Source of the DNA: Stentor coeruleus
Taxonomy: Eukaryota; Ciliophora; Heterotrichea; Heterotrichida; Stentoridae
NCBI GenBank assembly: GCA_001970955.1
Contig: MPUH01000207.1
Coordinates: 1-64,000, forward strand
DNA: 64,000 nt
Direction: 5' to 3'
Position numbers and translations under genes: made by a program. Positions 19,425 through 28,723 of the stretch are shown piece after piece. Every line of letters starts with the position of its first letter. Position 1 is the stretch's first letter. Below the pieces are notes generated by a model. The model had not been told where the DNA came from. It searched no databases and was given only the letters and a program-made list of their open reading frames with translations.

Positions 19425-20048
19425 ATGTCAGTCACCCTTCATTATTTCGATGGATATGGCCGTGCTGAAGGAATTAGAATGATTCTTCATGGTCTTGGCA
19501 TTGAATTCACTGATAACAGATACAACCAAGAGACTTTTGCAGCTTTTTCAGCCACTGGGGTATCAGAAACTTCTCAAGTTCCTTGTTTAGAAATCGATGG
19601 AAAATCCCTTGTTGAATCAAGAGCTATTGAAAGATACTTATTAGTTAGAGGAGGAGTAACAACTTCAGGGAATTATGAAGGGTATGTTAATGATTCAACC
19701 ATTTCCTTTTTGGATGATGTTAGACTTACTATGGCTAAGTTCATCTATGTTGATAATAACATTGCAGGACTTGTTGAATGGATGAAAAATGAGCTTCCTT
19801 GGTATTTAAACAAATTAAGCGCAAGACTTAATGAGCATAATTTGTTTGTCAATGATAAACCTCAACATGCTGACTGGGCTGTGTTTGAATTCGTATATGA
19901 TGTGTTCCTAAGAGAAAAAAATGCTGAAAAGAGCAAGCCTTTACTTGAAGCTCATGCTCCTAAGCTGATAACTTTTGCTGAGAATTTCAAGAACAACAAT
20001 GCTGGACTTGCAAGCTATCTTGCTACAAGACCTGAATGCGAGTTCTAG
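19425..20048 (+). CDS. Glutathione S-transferase, sigma/pi-like
   Basis: A 207-residue cytosolic GST. The thioredoxin-like half shows LHYFDGYGRAEGIRMIL (Tyr near the start as candidate catalytic residue), SQVPCLEIDG with the cis-proline, and ESRAIERYL, which binds the glutathione gamma-glutamyl group. The helical half carries the N-capping region of the form FVNDKPQHADWAVF. Length is right for the sigma/pi/alpha group. It conjugates glutathione to electrophiles or isomerises prostaglandin-like substrates; the substrate cannot be told. ATG at 19425, TAG stop, and it follows OAT by 31 bases. Confidence 0.9.
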   Translation: MSVTLHYFDGYGRAEGIRMILHGLGIEFTDNRYNQETFAAFSATGVSETSQVPCLEIDGKSLVESRAIERYLLVRGGVTTSGNYEGYVNDSTISFLDDVRLTMAKFIYVDNNIAGLVEWMKNELPWYLNKLSARLNEHNLFVNDKPQHADWAVFEFVYDVFLREKNAEKSKPLLEAHAPKLITFAENFKNNNAGLASYLATRPECEF

Positions 20049-20387
20049 ATAGTTTATTAATCATAGTTATTAGGTGAATTTTTTTTTACTTTAATTTTTA
20101 TATAGAAACTTATTCGTGTATTTTTGAATATGAGAATGACTATAAGATATATTTAGAAATTGTATAATGCTTGCTGTTTAAGAGAAATTCACTTTATACT
20201 AAACTTAATTTTACCTCAACAAAAAAATATATAATTTGATTGTGGAATTTTAAGATAGTTGAGAATAAGATAGTTTTAGATTAGATATGCATATACACTC
20301 GTGAACGACAATTATTTCCTTGTAGTTATAAGAATTTAGTCTTTACATAAAGAGGTTTTTCCTAACTTTGCCATTTTAAGTAAACTT
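20049..20387. other. Intergenic, nothing recognised
   Basis: About 340 bases between GST and a possible small minus-strand gene. No repeat or RNA is seen. Confidence 0.5.
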
Positions 20388-20513
20388 TTAAAATTTTTCA
20401 GGAATCATGATCATATCACACAACAGAACTGGGATACAAAGCCTAGTTCGCTATGTTTTTTATACCAAAAAGTTATCCTCCTGGTGATTTTCGAAAATAA
20501 AATAGTCAGCCAT
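20388..20513 (-). CDS. Possible micro-gene with 15-nt intron (36 aa)
   Basis: The minus strand from the ATG at 20513 reads MADYFIFENHQEDNFL, then GTATAAAAAACATAG (20451-20465), a perfect 15-nt intron whose retention gives TAA, then RTRLCIPVLLCDMIMIPEKF and TAA. Total length after splicing is a whole number of codons. Nothing is recognised in the peptide. It begins 58 bases from the start of the divergent glutamate-rich gene, so it may share a promoter. So short a frame could arise by chance; the intron signature is the main support. Confidence 0.35.
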
Positions 20514-20571
20514 ATTGTTTTTCACCATATTTACTAAGATAAAAAGGCTTATCCGTTTTCAACTACTATAA

Positions 20572-23500
20572 ATGGCTACCCGAGCTTTAGTTTGTTTACT
20601 CCTGATAGGTATGAGCTTTGCTGCTCAAACAAGTGTACAATCCATACTAACTCATACTATGGAAAAGAATATTAACTTTATACAACTCACTGATGATAAT
20701 GCGATTGAGAACGTGAACATAAAAATCGAATGCGAAGATGGTGCATGCACTGTAACAGATGATAGTGAAGATACTGATTTTATGGTAAGTATCGATGTGA
20801 CACCTATTGTATCTAGTGATGATGATATAAATGAAACTAATGCAGATACCGAAGTAGTCACAGAAGAAAATGTTGAAGAGACTGAAGAAACTGCTGAAGA
20901 AGCTGAAGAGGTTGAAGAAGAAGCTGAAGAAGTTACTGAAGAAGCTGAAGAGGCTGAAGTGGCTGAGGCAGAGGCTGAAGAAGAAGTTGCGGAAATTACT
21001 GAAGAAAATGAAGAGGCTGAAGAAGAATCTGAAGAGGTTAATGAAGAAACTGAAGAGGCTGAAGAAGCTGAAAAAGAGGCTGAAGAAGAGGCTGAAGATG
21101 TAGTTGAAGAAGCTGAAGAAGCTCAAGAAGAAGCTCAAGAAGCTCAAGAAATATCTGAAGAGGGTGCAACAGATGAAGAAATTACTGAAGAAGTTGAAGA
21201 GGCTCAAGAAGAAGCTGAAGAGGTTCAAGAAGAATCTGAAGAGGCTGAAGAGGCTGAGGCAGATGCTGAAGAAGAGGCTGCAGAAATTGTTGAAGAAGAA
21301 GAAGAGGCTCAAGAAGAAGCTGAAGAGGTTCAAGAAGAAGTTGAAGAGGCTGAAGTAGCTGAGGCAGAGGCTGAAGAAGAGGCTGCAGAAATTGCTGAAG
21401 AAGCTGAAGAGGTTGAAGAAGAAGCTGAAGAGGCTCAGACAGAGGCTGAAGAAGAGACTGTAGAAATTTCTGAAGAAGGTGAAGAGGCTCAACAAGAAGC
21501 TGAAGAGGCTGAAGAGGCTGAAGAAGCTGAAGAAGAAGCTGAAGAAATTGCTGAAGAAAATGAAGAAGCTGAAGAAGCTGAGAAGCAGGCTGAAGCAGAG
21601 GCTGAAGAAAATGCTGAAGAAGTTGAAGAGGCTGAAGAAGAAGCTGAAGAAATTGCTGAAGAAATTGAAGAAGCTGAAGAGGCTGAAGCAGAAGCTGCAG
21701 AAGAGGTTGAAGAAAATGCTGAAGAAACTGAAGATGCTAAAGAAGAAGCTGAAGAAATTGCTGAAGAATCTGAAGATGCTGAAGAGTCTGAAGAAGAGAC
21801 TATAGAAAATGAAGAAGAAGTTGAAGAGGCTCTTGAAGAAGCTGAAGAAATTACTGAAGAAACTGAAGATGCTGAAAAGGCTGAAGCAGAGGCTGCAGAA
21901 GAGATTGACGAAAATGCTGAAGAAGCTGAAGAAGCTCAAGAAGAAGCTGACGAAATTGCTGAAGAAACTGAAGAGACTGAAGCTGCTGAGAAAGAAGTTG
22001 AAGAAGAATTAGAAGAAAATGCTGAAGAAGCTGAAGAGGCTCAAGAAGAAGCTGATGAAATTTCTGAAGAAGCTGAAGAGGTTGAAGAAGCTGAAGAAGA
22101 AACTGTAGAAAATGCTGAAGAAGCTCAAGAGATTGAAGAAGAAGCTGAAGAAGTTGCTGAAGAAGCTCAAGAACTTGAAGAGGCTGAAAAAGAAGTTGAA
22201 CAAGAAACTGCAGAAGTTGCTGAAGAAGCTGTAGAAGCTGAAGAAGAGGCTGAAGAAGTTTCTGAAGAAGCTGAAGAGATTGAAGAGGCTGAAAAAGAAG
22301 CTGAAGTAGAAATTGCAGAAAGTGCTGAAGAAGTTGAAGAAGCTGAAGAAGAAGCTGAAGAAATTGCTGAAGAAATCGCTGAAGAAGCTGAAGTAGTTGA
22401 TGAAACTGAAAAAGAGGCTGAAGTAGAAACTGCAGAAAATACTGAAGATGCTGAAGAAGCTCTAGAAGAAGCTCAAGAAATTGCTGAAGAAGCTCAAGAG
22501 ATTGAAGTGATTGAAAAAGAAATTGAAGTAGAAACTGCAGAAAATGCTGAAGAAGCTGAAGAAGTTGAACAAGAAGCTGAAGAAGTTGCTGATGAAGTTG
22601 AAGAGGTTGAAGTGATTGAAAAAGAAGTTGAAGTAGAAACTGCAGAAAATGCTGAAGAAGCTGAAGAAGTTGAACAAGAAGCTGAAGAAGTTGCTGAAGA
22701 AGTTGAAGAAGTTGGAGAGGTTGAAGTAGAGACTGTAGAAAATGCTGAAGAAACTGAAGCGATTCAAGAAGAAGCTGAAGTTGTTCAAGAAGAAGCTGAA
22801 GTGGTTCAAGAAGAAGTTGAAGAGGTTGAAGAGGTACAAGTAGAAGTTGAAGAGGTTCAAGTAGAAGTTGAAGATGTCGAAGATGCTGAAGCATTAACTG
22901 AAGAAATTGCTGAAGTAATTCAAGAACTTCAAGCAGAAGCTGAAGTTGTCGAAAATGAGGCTGAAGTTGTCGAGAATGAGGCTGAAGTAGTCGAAAATGA
23001 GGCTGAAGATACTGAAGCTGCTCAAGAAGTAGAAGCTGATCAAGAAGTAGAAGTTGCTCAAGAAACAGAAATTGCTGAAGTAATTCAGGAACTTCAAGCA
23101 GAAGCTGAAGTGGTCGAAAATGATGTTGAAGTGGTCGAAAATGAGGCTGAAGTTGTCGAAAATGAGGCTGAAGTTGTCGAAAATGAAGCTGAAGTGGTCG
23201 AAAATGAGGCTGAAGATACTGAAGCTGCTCAAGAAACAGATATTGCTGAAGTAATTCAAGAACTTCAAGCAGAAGCTGAAGTTGTCGAAAATGATGCTGA
23301 AGTTGTCGAAAATGAGGCTGAAGTGGTTGAAAATGAGGCTGAAGTAGTCGAAAATGAAGCTGAAGTGGTCGAAAATGAGGCTGAAGATACTGAAGCTTCT
23401 CAAGAAGCAGAAGTTGTTCAAGAAACAGATATTGCTGAAGTAATTCAAGAACTTCAAGCAGAAGCTGAAGTGGTCGAAACTGATGTTGAAGATACTGAAG

Positions 23501-25107
23501 CTGCTCAAGATGTAGAAGTTGATCAAGAAGTAGAAGTTGCTCAAGAAGCAGAAGTTGCTCAAGAAATAGAAGCTGCTCAAGAAGCTGAAGTTGTTGAAGA
23601 AGCTGAAGTTGCTGAAGAAGCTCAAGAAGCTGAAGAAGAAACTGAAGAAATTGCTGAAGAAGCTCAAGAAGCAGAAGTTGCCGAAAAAGAAGCTGAAGAA
23701 GAAACTGCAGAAATTGCTGAAGAAGCTGAAGAGGCTGAAGAAGAAACTGAAGAAATTGCTGAAGAAGCTCAAGAGGCTGAAGTTGCCGAAAACGAGGCTG
23801 AAGAGGAGACTGCAGAAATTGCTGAAGAAGCCGAAGAGTCTGAAGAAGAAACTGAAGAAATAGCTGAAGAAGCTGAAGAGGCTGAAGAGGCTGAGGCAGA
23901 AGCTGCAGAAGAGGTTGCAGAAGTTTCTGAAGAAGCTGAAGAGGCTGAAGAAGAAACTGAAGAAATAGCTGAAGAAGCTGAAGAAGTTGAAGTTGCCGAA
24001 AAAGAGGCTGAAGAAGAAGTCTCAGAAATTGCTGAAGAAGCCGAAGAGGCTGAAGAAGAAAATGAAGAAATTGCTGAAGAAGTTGAAGAGGCTGAAAAAG
24101 CTGAGGCAGAGGCTGAAGAAGAGATTGCAGATATTGCTGAAGTAGCTGAAGAGGCTGAAGCAGGAACTGAAGAAATAGCTGAAGAAGTTGAAGAGGCTGA
24201 AGAGGCTGAGGTAGAGGCTGAAGAAGAGATTGAAGAAATTGCTCAAGAAGCTGAAGAGGCTGAAGAAGAAAGTGAAGAAATTGCTCAAGAAGCTGAAGAG
24301 GCTGAAGTAGCTGAAAAAGAAGCTGAAGAAGAAACTGAAGAAGTTGCTGAAGAAGCTGAAGAAGCTGAAGAAGAAACTGAAGAAATTGCTGAAGAAGCTG
24401 AAGAGGCTGAAGAGGCTGAGGTAGAGGCTGTAGAAGAGATTGAAGAAGTTGCTGAAGAAGCTGAAGAGGCTGAAGAAGAAACTGAAGAAGTTGTTGAAGA
24501 AGCTGAAGAGGCCGAAGTAGCTGAGGCAGAGGCTGAAGAAGAGACTGCAGAAATTACTGAAGAAGCCGAAGAGGCTGAAGAAGAAACTGAAGAAATAGCT
24601 GAAGAAGCTCAAGAAGCTGAAGTGGCTGAGGCAGAGGCTGTAGAAGAGACCGCAGAAATTGCTGAAGAAGCTGAAGAGGCTGAAGAAGAAACTGCAGAAA
24701 TTGCTGAAGAAGCTGAAGAAGCTGATGAAGCTGGAGTAGTAGCTTTAGTATTTATTCAAGAAACTGAAGTTGCAACCGAATCATCAGATGCTAGCGAAGA
24801 AGAAGTACTTGATGAAGAAGCAGAAGACGTAGTAGAAGTAGCCGATACTGTCGAGGGAACAATTGATGAATTAACTGTGGGAATTGATCTACTAAAAGAG
24901 CAAGCTGCATCAATTTTAGAAAATCAAGAAGAGATAGGAGAGGGTACCACTACTCCAGATGAAGAAGATGCTTCAGTAGAGATTGAAATAATCACAGACA
25001 TGATTGATGAAGTTGACCAATCTGGAGATGAAATTTCAACTATAATTGGAGATTCCGAAACTGAAACTGAGGTCGTTTGCGAAGAAGACGAATGCGTAGT
25101 CTACTAA
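20572..25107 (+). CDS. Secreted, extremely acidic glutamate/alanine-repeat protein
   Basis: A 1511-residue protein with a clear signal peptide (MATRALVCLLLIGMSFA). Residues about 85-1385 are almost only Glu, Ala, Val, Thr and Ile in repeats like EEIAEEAEEAEEET (about 14 residues, hydrophobics spaced 3-4), plus a middle block (about 780-985) where the unit IAEVIQELQAEAEVVEN followed by tandem EAEVVEN recurs four times. Lys is rare and Arg almost absent, so net charge is hugely negative. Both ends carry a matching cysteine motif: CEDGAC near 54 and CEEDEC six residues from the end. No family is recognised. Likely a lumenal calcium-binding or granule-matrix protein; that is inference. The frame is open and repeats are in register, so the repeats are under protein-level constraint. 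Confidence 0.85.
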   Translation: MATRALVCLLLIGMSFAAQTSVQSILTHTMEKNINFIQLTDDNAIENVNIKIECEDGACTVTDDSEDTDFMVSIDVTPIVSSDDDINETNADTEVVTEENVEETEETAEEAEEVEEEAEEVTEEAEEAEVAEAEAEEEVAEITEENEEAEEESEEVNEETEEAEEAEKEAEEEAEDVVEEAEEAQEEAQEAQEISEEGATDEEITEEVEEAQEEAEEVQEESEEAEEAEADAEEEAAEIVEEEEEAQEEAEEVQEEVEEAEVAEAEAEEEAAEIAEEAEEVEEEAEEAQTEAEEETVEISEEGEEAQQEAEEAEEAEEAEEEAEEIAEENEEAEEAEKQAEAEAEENAEEVEEAEEEAEEIAEEIEEAEEAEAEAAEEVEENAEETEDAKEEAEEIAEESEDAEESEEETIENEEEVEEALEEAEEITEETEDAEKAEAEAAEEIDENAEEAEEAQEEADEIAEETEETEAAEKEVEEELEENAEEAEEAQEEADEISEEAEEVEEAEEETVENAEEAQEIEEEAEEVAEEAQELEEAEKEVEQETAEVAEEAVEAEEEAEEVSEEAEEIEEAEKEAEVEIAESAEEVEEAEEEAEEIAEEIAEEAEVVDETEKEAEVETAENTEDAEEALEEAQEIAEEAQEIEVIEKEIEVETAENAEEAEEVEQEAEEVADEVEEVEVIEKEVEVETAENAEEAEEVEQEAEEVAEEVEEVGEVEVETVENAEETEAIQEEAEVVQEEAEVVQEEVEEVEEVQVEVEEVQVEVEDVEDAEALTEEIAEVIQELQAEAEVVENEAEVVENEAEVVENEAEDTEAAQEVEADQEVEVAQETEIAEVIQELQAEAEVVENDVEVVENEAEVVENEAEVVENEAEVVENEAEDTEAAQETDIAEVIQELQAEAEVVENDAEVVENEAEVVENEAEVVENEAEVVENEAEDTEASQEAEVVQETDIAEVIQELQAEAEVVETDVEDTEAAQDVEVDQEVEVAQEAEVAQEIEAAQEAEVVEEAEVAEEAQEAEEETEEIAEEAQEAEVAEKEAEEETAEIAEEAEEAEEETEEIAEEAQEAEVAENEAEEETAEIAEEAEESEEETEEIAEEAEEAEEAEAEAAEEVAEVSEEAEEAEEETEEIAEEAEEVEVAEKEAEEEVSEIAEEAEEAEEENEEIAEEVEEAEKAEAEAEEEIADIAEVAEEAEAGTEEIAEEVEEAEEAEVEAEEEIEEIAQEAEEAEEESEEIAQEAEEAEVAEKEAEEETEEVAEEAEEAEEETEEIAEEAEEAEEAEVEAVEEIEEVAEEAEEAEEETEEVVEEAEEAEVAEAEAEEETAEITEEAEEAEEETEEIAEEAQEAEVAEAEAVEETAEIAEEAEEAEEETAEIAEEAEEADEAGVVALVFIQETEVATESSDASEEEVLDEEAEDVVEVADTVEGTIDELTVGIDLLKEQAASILENQEEIGEGTTTPDEEDASVEIEIITDMIDEVDQSGDEISTIIGDSETETEVVCEEDECVVY
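22905..23520 (+). repeat. Higher-order repeats within the acidic-protein gene
   Basis: Four copies of a block starting GCTGAAGTAATTCA (AEVIQELQAEAEVVEN) followed by 1-5 copies of a 21-base unit (EAEVVEN) and EDTEA. Copies differ by a few silent and conservative changes, suggesting recent unequal exchange. Confidence 0.8.
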
Positions 25108-25577
25108 AAAAATAAACAAATTAATATTTTTAATAAATCTAGTGTTTTTTATATCTTTATTTGTATGTTTAAGAAATGTAAATAGTTTTTATGTATATAA
25201 TTTTGTATAGATTCAACTTATAAATCATCTATTAAGTTGAATTAAAGTTGCAAGATTTTAACTGATAAAAAGTAATAAGATTAGTTTACATTTAAATTTA
25301 TATAATTTTAATGAGAAGTATTTAGTTAAGTTATGATAATAATTTTGAATACATGATTATATAATCTTTATAGCTTCAAAGCATTTCTTACACATAAAAT
25401 ATCTAAAAAGCATCTAACCGATTATATTAAAAAGCATACAATATAAAAACCCAACTTCATTCAAAATATATTTACTATATCCCAGTAAATTTAATTATAA
25501 TCATGCTATTTTTGTTTATAAAGTTTAAAGTGGGTGATAGTTAAGGTGGCATGGTTTAAACCTTGTCCAATCGAGGT
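25108..25577. other. Intergenic with 22-bp tandem repeat at its end
   Basis: AT-rich and without a gene up to 25552. From 25553 to 25596 the 22-base unit GGTTTAAACCTTGTCCAATC+GA occurs twice head to tail, followed by a further GGTTT. The repeat spans the stop codon of the small minus-strand gene that follows. Confidence 0.6.
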
Positions 25578-25596
25578 TTAAACCTTGTCCAATCGA
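25553..25596. repeat. 22-bp perfect tandem duplication
   Basis: Two identical 22-base units, each beginning with the palindrome GGTTTAAACC. It may be a real recent duplication or an assembly join. Confidence 0.85.
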
Positions 25597-25792
25597 GGTT
25601 TGTTTGTCCTACGATATCTTTCTTTAGGCAGATTCAGTATATTAAACCACTCGTTGTCGCTGGCTATGTGACTCTTTATTTGGTTCAGGAGGTTTTTACT
25701 TTTGTTTATAACATATAGGGAATAATCTTAAAAATACTTATTGAAATATTATTAACTTTTCTAACAAGACCATGCCATTTATTAAAACTCAT
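25578..25792 (-). CDS. Possible small gene with a 14-nt intron (66 aa)
   Basis: From the ATG at 25792 the minus strand reads MSFNKWHGLVRKVNNISISI..., and further on SHIASDNEWFNILNLPKERY and RRTNKPRLDKV before TAA. The two halves are in different frames and join if GTTATAAACAAAAG (25699-25712) is removed. That is 14 nt, one short of every other intron here, so it is either an unusually short intron or a one-base deletion that has broken the gene. The spliced length is a whole number of codons (67). The basic, Trp-containing peptide is far from random AT-rich sequence. No family recognised. Confidence 0.4.
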
Positions 25793-25855
25793 AATTCACT
25801 TATCTCTCTAGCATTAAACCTAAATGACCATTTAATATCTTCAATATTTATCTAA

Positions 25856-28594
25856 TTAATTTCCTCCCCAAGAATTCTTTAAAGACTGCTGCATTCTAGT
25901 ATCATCATAAAGATCAATATCTCCTTTTAAATGTTCAGCATATATAAAATTGCTTTCAAAAGTAAAATCTTTACAACTCCTTAAATCAATATTCACACGA
26001 TTCAAATTATCAATTGTCCCAGCAAATACAAGTCCATTATCCTGATAAAAATTTAAAAGATAATTCCACGTAGGACTTCTCGCTAGTGTTGGTGCATGGC
26101 CACATATAATAAGCCCATATCTAGCTCTAGTTATCGCAACATTTAGTCTCCGATAATTCCCAAGAAACCCTACACCTAACCTTTCATTAGCTCTGACACA
26201 TGATAATATAATATAATCCTTTTCTCTTCCTTGAAAAGAATCTACCGAAGCAATTTCTATATTAAATCCACTACTCTCAAGACTTTTTGTATAATTCAAA
26301 ATCGTTACTCTTTGGGCGTCATAAAAAGTTATTATCCCAATCTCAGCATCACTACCTAATCTTTTAATAATCTCAAGTACAGTTTCAGCTTCACCTCTAT
26401 TAACAAAACTTTTCCCACTAGAACTATGTTCTTCAAAAGAATCAACATGATAAAAAAACACAGGACTTCTTGAAGGCCAAGCGAAATTCGAATATCTATC
26501 ATGCCTTTCATATTCAGTAACTCCATTTTTTAACTCTTTATTATAAAAGCTTAAAGATGGGAATAGAGCTATAGCCGGATGCATCCTGTATTGATAATTC
26601 AGCATAGTTTTTTCATTTCCTAAGTCAATAAGCCTTTTAAACAGTGAGTTTTCAAGACCAGCTTTTTCAGCTTCTTTGCATTTTATAATAGGTCCTAATT
26701 GAAAATGATCACCTACAAGAACAATTTGTTCTGGTTTTGTTAGTAATGGAATTAAAGTTTCAGGCTCTTGTGATTGACATGCTTCATCTATTATAACAAT
26801 ATGGAACTTTAAACCTTGTAACCTATGATCTAAAGCTCCGATACAAGTACAACATACAACTTCAACATCAGTGAGTATTTTATTTCTGATTTCTTCTTCA
26901 AGTTTATTGTATTTGATCTTAAAACCTTTATCTAGAGCTCCAGCTTTTTTAGCAAAAAACAGCTCTTTAGCTATTTTGTTTTCAGGTTTCTCAAGTTCAG
27001 CTTTAAAAATATTATGAAAACTTAGGTAAGAAATATCATTTTCAATATCTTCTTTGCTTTTAGAAAAAAAACGCACTACTTTTAGCCCGGCTTGGATACA
27101 TTTTCTTACTAAATGATCAACTGCAACATTTGAAGGTGCGCAGACTAGGATCATTTTTTTCCCAGTATCAGGTGAGGTTTTAGATAGTTTGAAATCTATT
27201 TGGCACATTTTTTCTGTTAGTTGAGCTTTTTCTTGATTTTTCTTTTTAAGCTGTTCTTCCATTGAAGATATATTATTATTAAGTTTGATTTCTATGAGTT
27301 CATAGTCACTTTTGCCTTGTGATTTTGCCAAGATGAGCTCTTTGATTTTTTTCCTTAATTTTAATTCCTGCATCATTTCAGTTATTACATCTACAGCATT
27401 CATGACAATAGGTCTAAGTTTTTCTTCTTCCTCTTTAGTTTTTTCATATTCACTTGGCTGGTTGAGTATTTTAGAAAAATGGTAAACAATACTAGCCGTA
27501 GTCACAGTTTTCCCAGTCCCTGGTGGGCCTTGTATAAGACTGATTTTTGTAGTAAGCGCTTTCCTAACTGCACTTTGTTGGGAACTATTAAGCCTTGGTA
27601 GATTAGGTACTGAAAAATCATCTATATCACCAATCGGATATTCAAAAAACTTAACATCATACCCCAAAATCAAATTTTTCAAACTCGATTCCATTGATCT
27701 AAAAGACTTTAACCCTCTAATCATTCTATTATAAGCAACATCAGTATACACAGATTTTATATGAACTTTTCTCAAATCATCCTTCCCTTTCTTCCCTAGT
27801 AATAACTCAACAGTAACTTCTCCTTGTGATACCTTTTCAATCACACCATTAGCTTTAAAAAGATCAGCTGATACAACAACCTCATCTTTACTATTAAAAT
27901 GCATCTTCTCTTCTGTTATTTTATATGTAAATTTACGATAATCATTTATCCAAGTTGGTTCAACTTCTAAAGCATTTTCTATTGAACTATAAAATTTATC
28001 ATATTCATGCTCAAGATCTAATAAAGATTCAAATGTTTCTTTATAATCATCATACATATTATATTTTAAAGATATTCTTTTAAAAGATTCAGGGCCTATG
28101 TCTAATGGGTTTTTTATATTTCCATGGGCAAGATTGAATTCGATTTCTGAAATTTCTGTTAAATTAATGAATTTACCTGCACCAAATGCTGGGACTAAAC
28201 ATTCGTCTATTGATTTTTCACTTAGTATTGGTCTCCAATCTTTGATAGTTTTAGCTTCTTCATCATTTAAAAGACAATTTGTCCTACAGAGAATTGTGAT
28301 TTGGCTTCCATCAAGATGGTAACAAAGGGTGAAGATGTTTTTTTGATCACATTTGAAACAAGAGACTTCAAAGTTATCATTGAAGTTGATAGAATTATGA
28401 CCTCTGATGTCGAGATGTTGGAAAATATGTGTACCTGTTTGCTCGCCTTCAGTAGGATTGTTGCAGAAATAAAGGTTACATCCTTTTTGGGTGCATTTTA
28501 CTAGAGAAGATTGGTTTGTTATATTACAGTAGTAACATAATTGAGGTTCTTGGGTTTCTAAGTCTTCGTCAAGGAAATATTCAGGGTGTTCCAT
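25856..28594 (-). CDS. UPF1: UPF1 RNA helicase (nonsense-mediated decay)
   Basis: A 912-residue superfamily 1 helicase. Residues about 17-130 hold the Cys/His-rich domain that binds UPF2 (CYYC, CTQKGC, CNNP, CFKC, H and C ligands). The helicase core has GPPGTGKT (about 356), VIIDEACQSQEPE (about 601, Cys in place of the usual Ser of DESMQ), GDHFQLGP, YQYRMHPAIALFPS, SVDSFQGREKDYIILSC and NVAITRARYG. C-terminal residues match the UPF1 order to the end of the core; the SQ-rich animal tail is absent. Between motif I and CAPSNVAVD there is an insertion of about 100 charged residues (373-475), predicted coiled coil, where other UPF1s have about ten. ATG at 28594, TAA stop. Confidence 0.95.
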   Translation of the reverse strand: MEHPEYFLDEDLETQEPQLCYYCNITNQSSLVKCTQKGCNLYFCNNPTEGEQTGTHIFQHLDIRGHNSINFNDNFEVSCFKCDQKNIFTLCYHLDGSQITILCRTNCLLNDEEAKTIKDWRPILSEKSIDECLVPAFGAGKFINLTEISEIEFNLAHGNIKNPLDIGPESFKRISLKYNMYDDYKETFESLLDLEHEYDKFYSSIENALEVEPTWINDYRKFTYKITEEKMHFNSKDEVVVSADLFKANGVIEKVSQGEVTVELLLGKKGKDDLRKVHIKSVYTDVAYNRMIRGLKSFRSMESSLKNLILGYDVKFFEYPIGDIDDFSVPNLPRLNSSQQSAVRKALTTKISLIQGPPGTGKTVTTASIVYHFSKILNQPSEYEKTKEEEEKLRPIVMNAVDVITEMMQELKLRKKIKELILAKSQGKSDYELIEIKLNNNISSMEEQLKKKNQEKAQLTEKMCQIDFKLSKTSPDTGKKMILVCAPSNVAVDHLVRKCIQAGLKVVRFFSKSKEDIENDISYLSFHNIFKAELEKPENKIAKELFFAKKAGALDKGFKIKYNKLEEEIRNKILTDVEVVCCTCIGALDHRLQGLKFHIVIIDEACQSQEPETLIPLLTKPEQIVLVGDHFQLGPIIKCKEAEKAGLENSLFKRLIDLGNEKTMLNYQYRMHPAIALFPSLSFYNKELKNGVTEYERHDRYSNFAWPSRSPVFFYHVDSFEEHSSSGKSFVNRGEAETVLEIIKRLGSDAEIGIITFYDAQRVTILNYTKSLESSGFNIEIASVDSFQGREKDYIILSCVRANERLGVGFLGNYRRLNVAITRARYGLIICGHAPTLARSPTWNYLLNFYQDNGLVFAGTIDNLNRVNIDLRSCKDFTFESNFIYAEHLKGDIDLYDDTRMQQSLKNSWGGN

Positions 28595-28723
28595 TTATCC
28601 GAATATTAGATATGAGTTTAGGGATTTTAAGATATGGTTTATTATTCTATTGCTTACTGAATACTAGGGCATATTTTACTTATATAAAACTTACAGTAAA
28701 ACTAATTATAATATCCTAAAATA

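Noticed and set aside
20647-21939. Long minus-strand frames across the acidic-protein gene (Phe/Ser-rich)
   Set aside because: They are shadows: GAA/GAG repeats read in reverse give TTC/CTC. No start context or composition like other genes.
25501-25700. Plus-strand reading of the region around the 22-bp repeat (hydrophobic peptide ending near 25720)
   Set aside because: The minus-strand reading has better amino-acid make-up, an ATG and a GT-AG intron; the + strand frame has no start.
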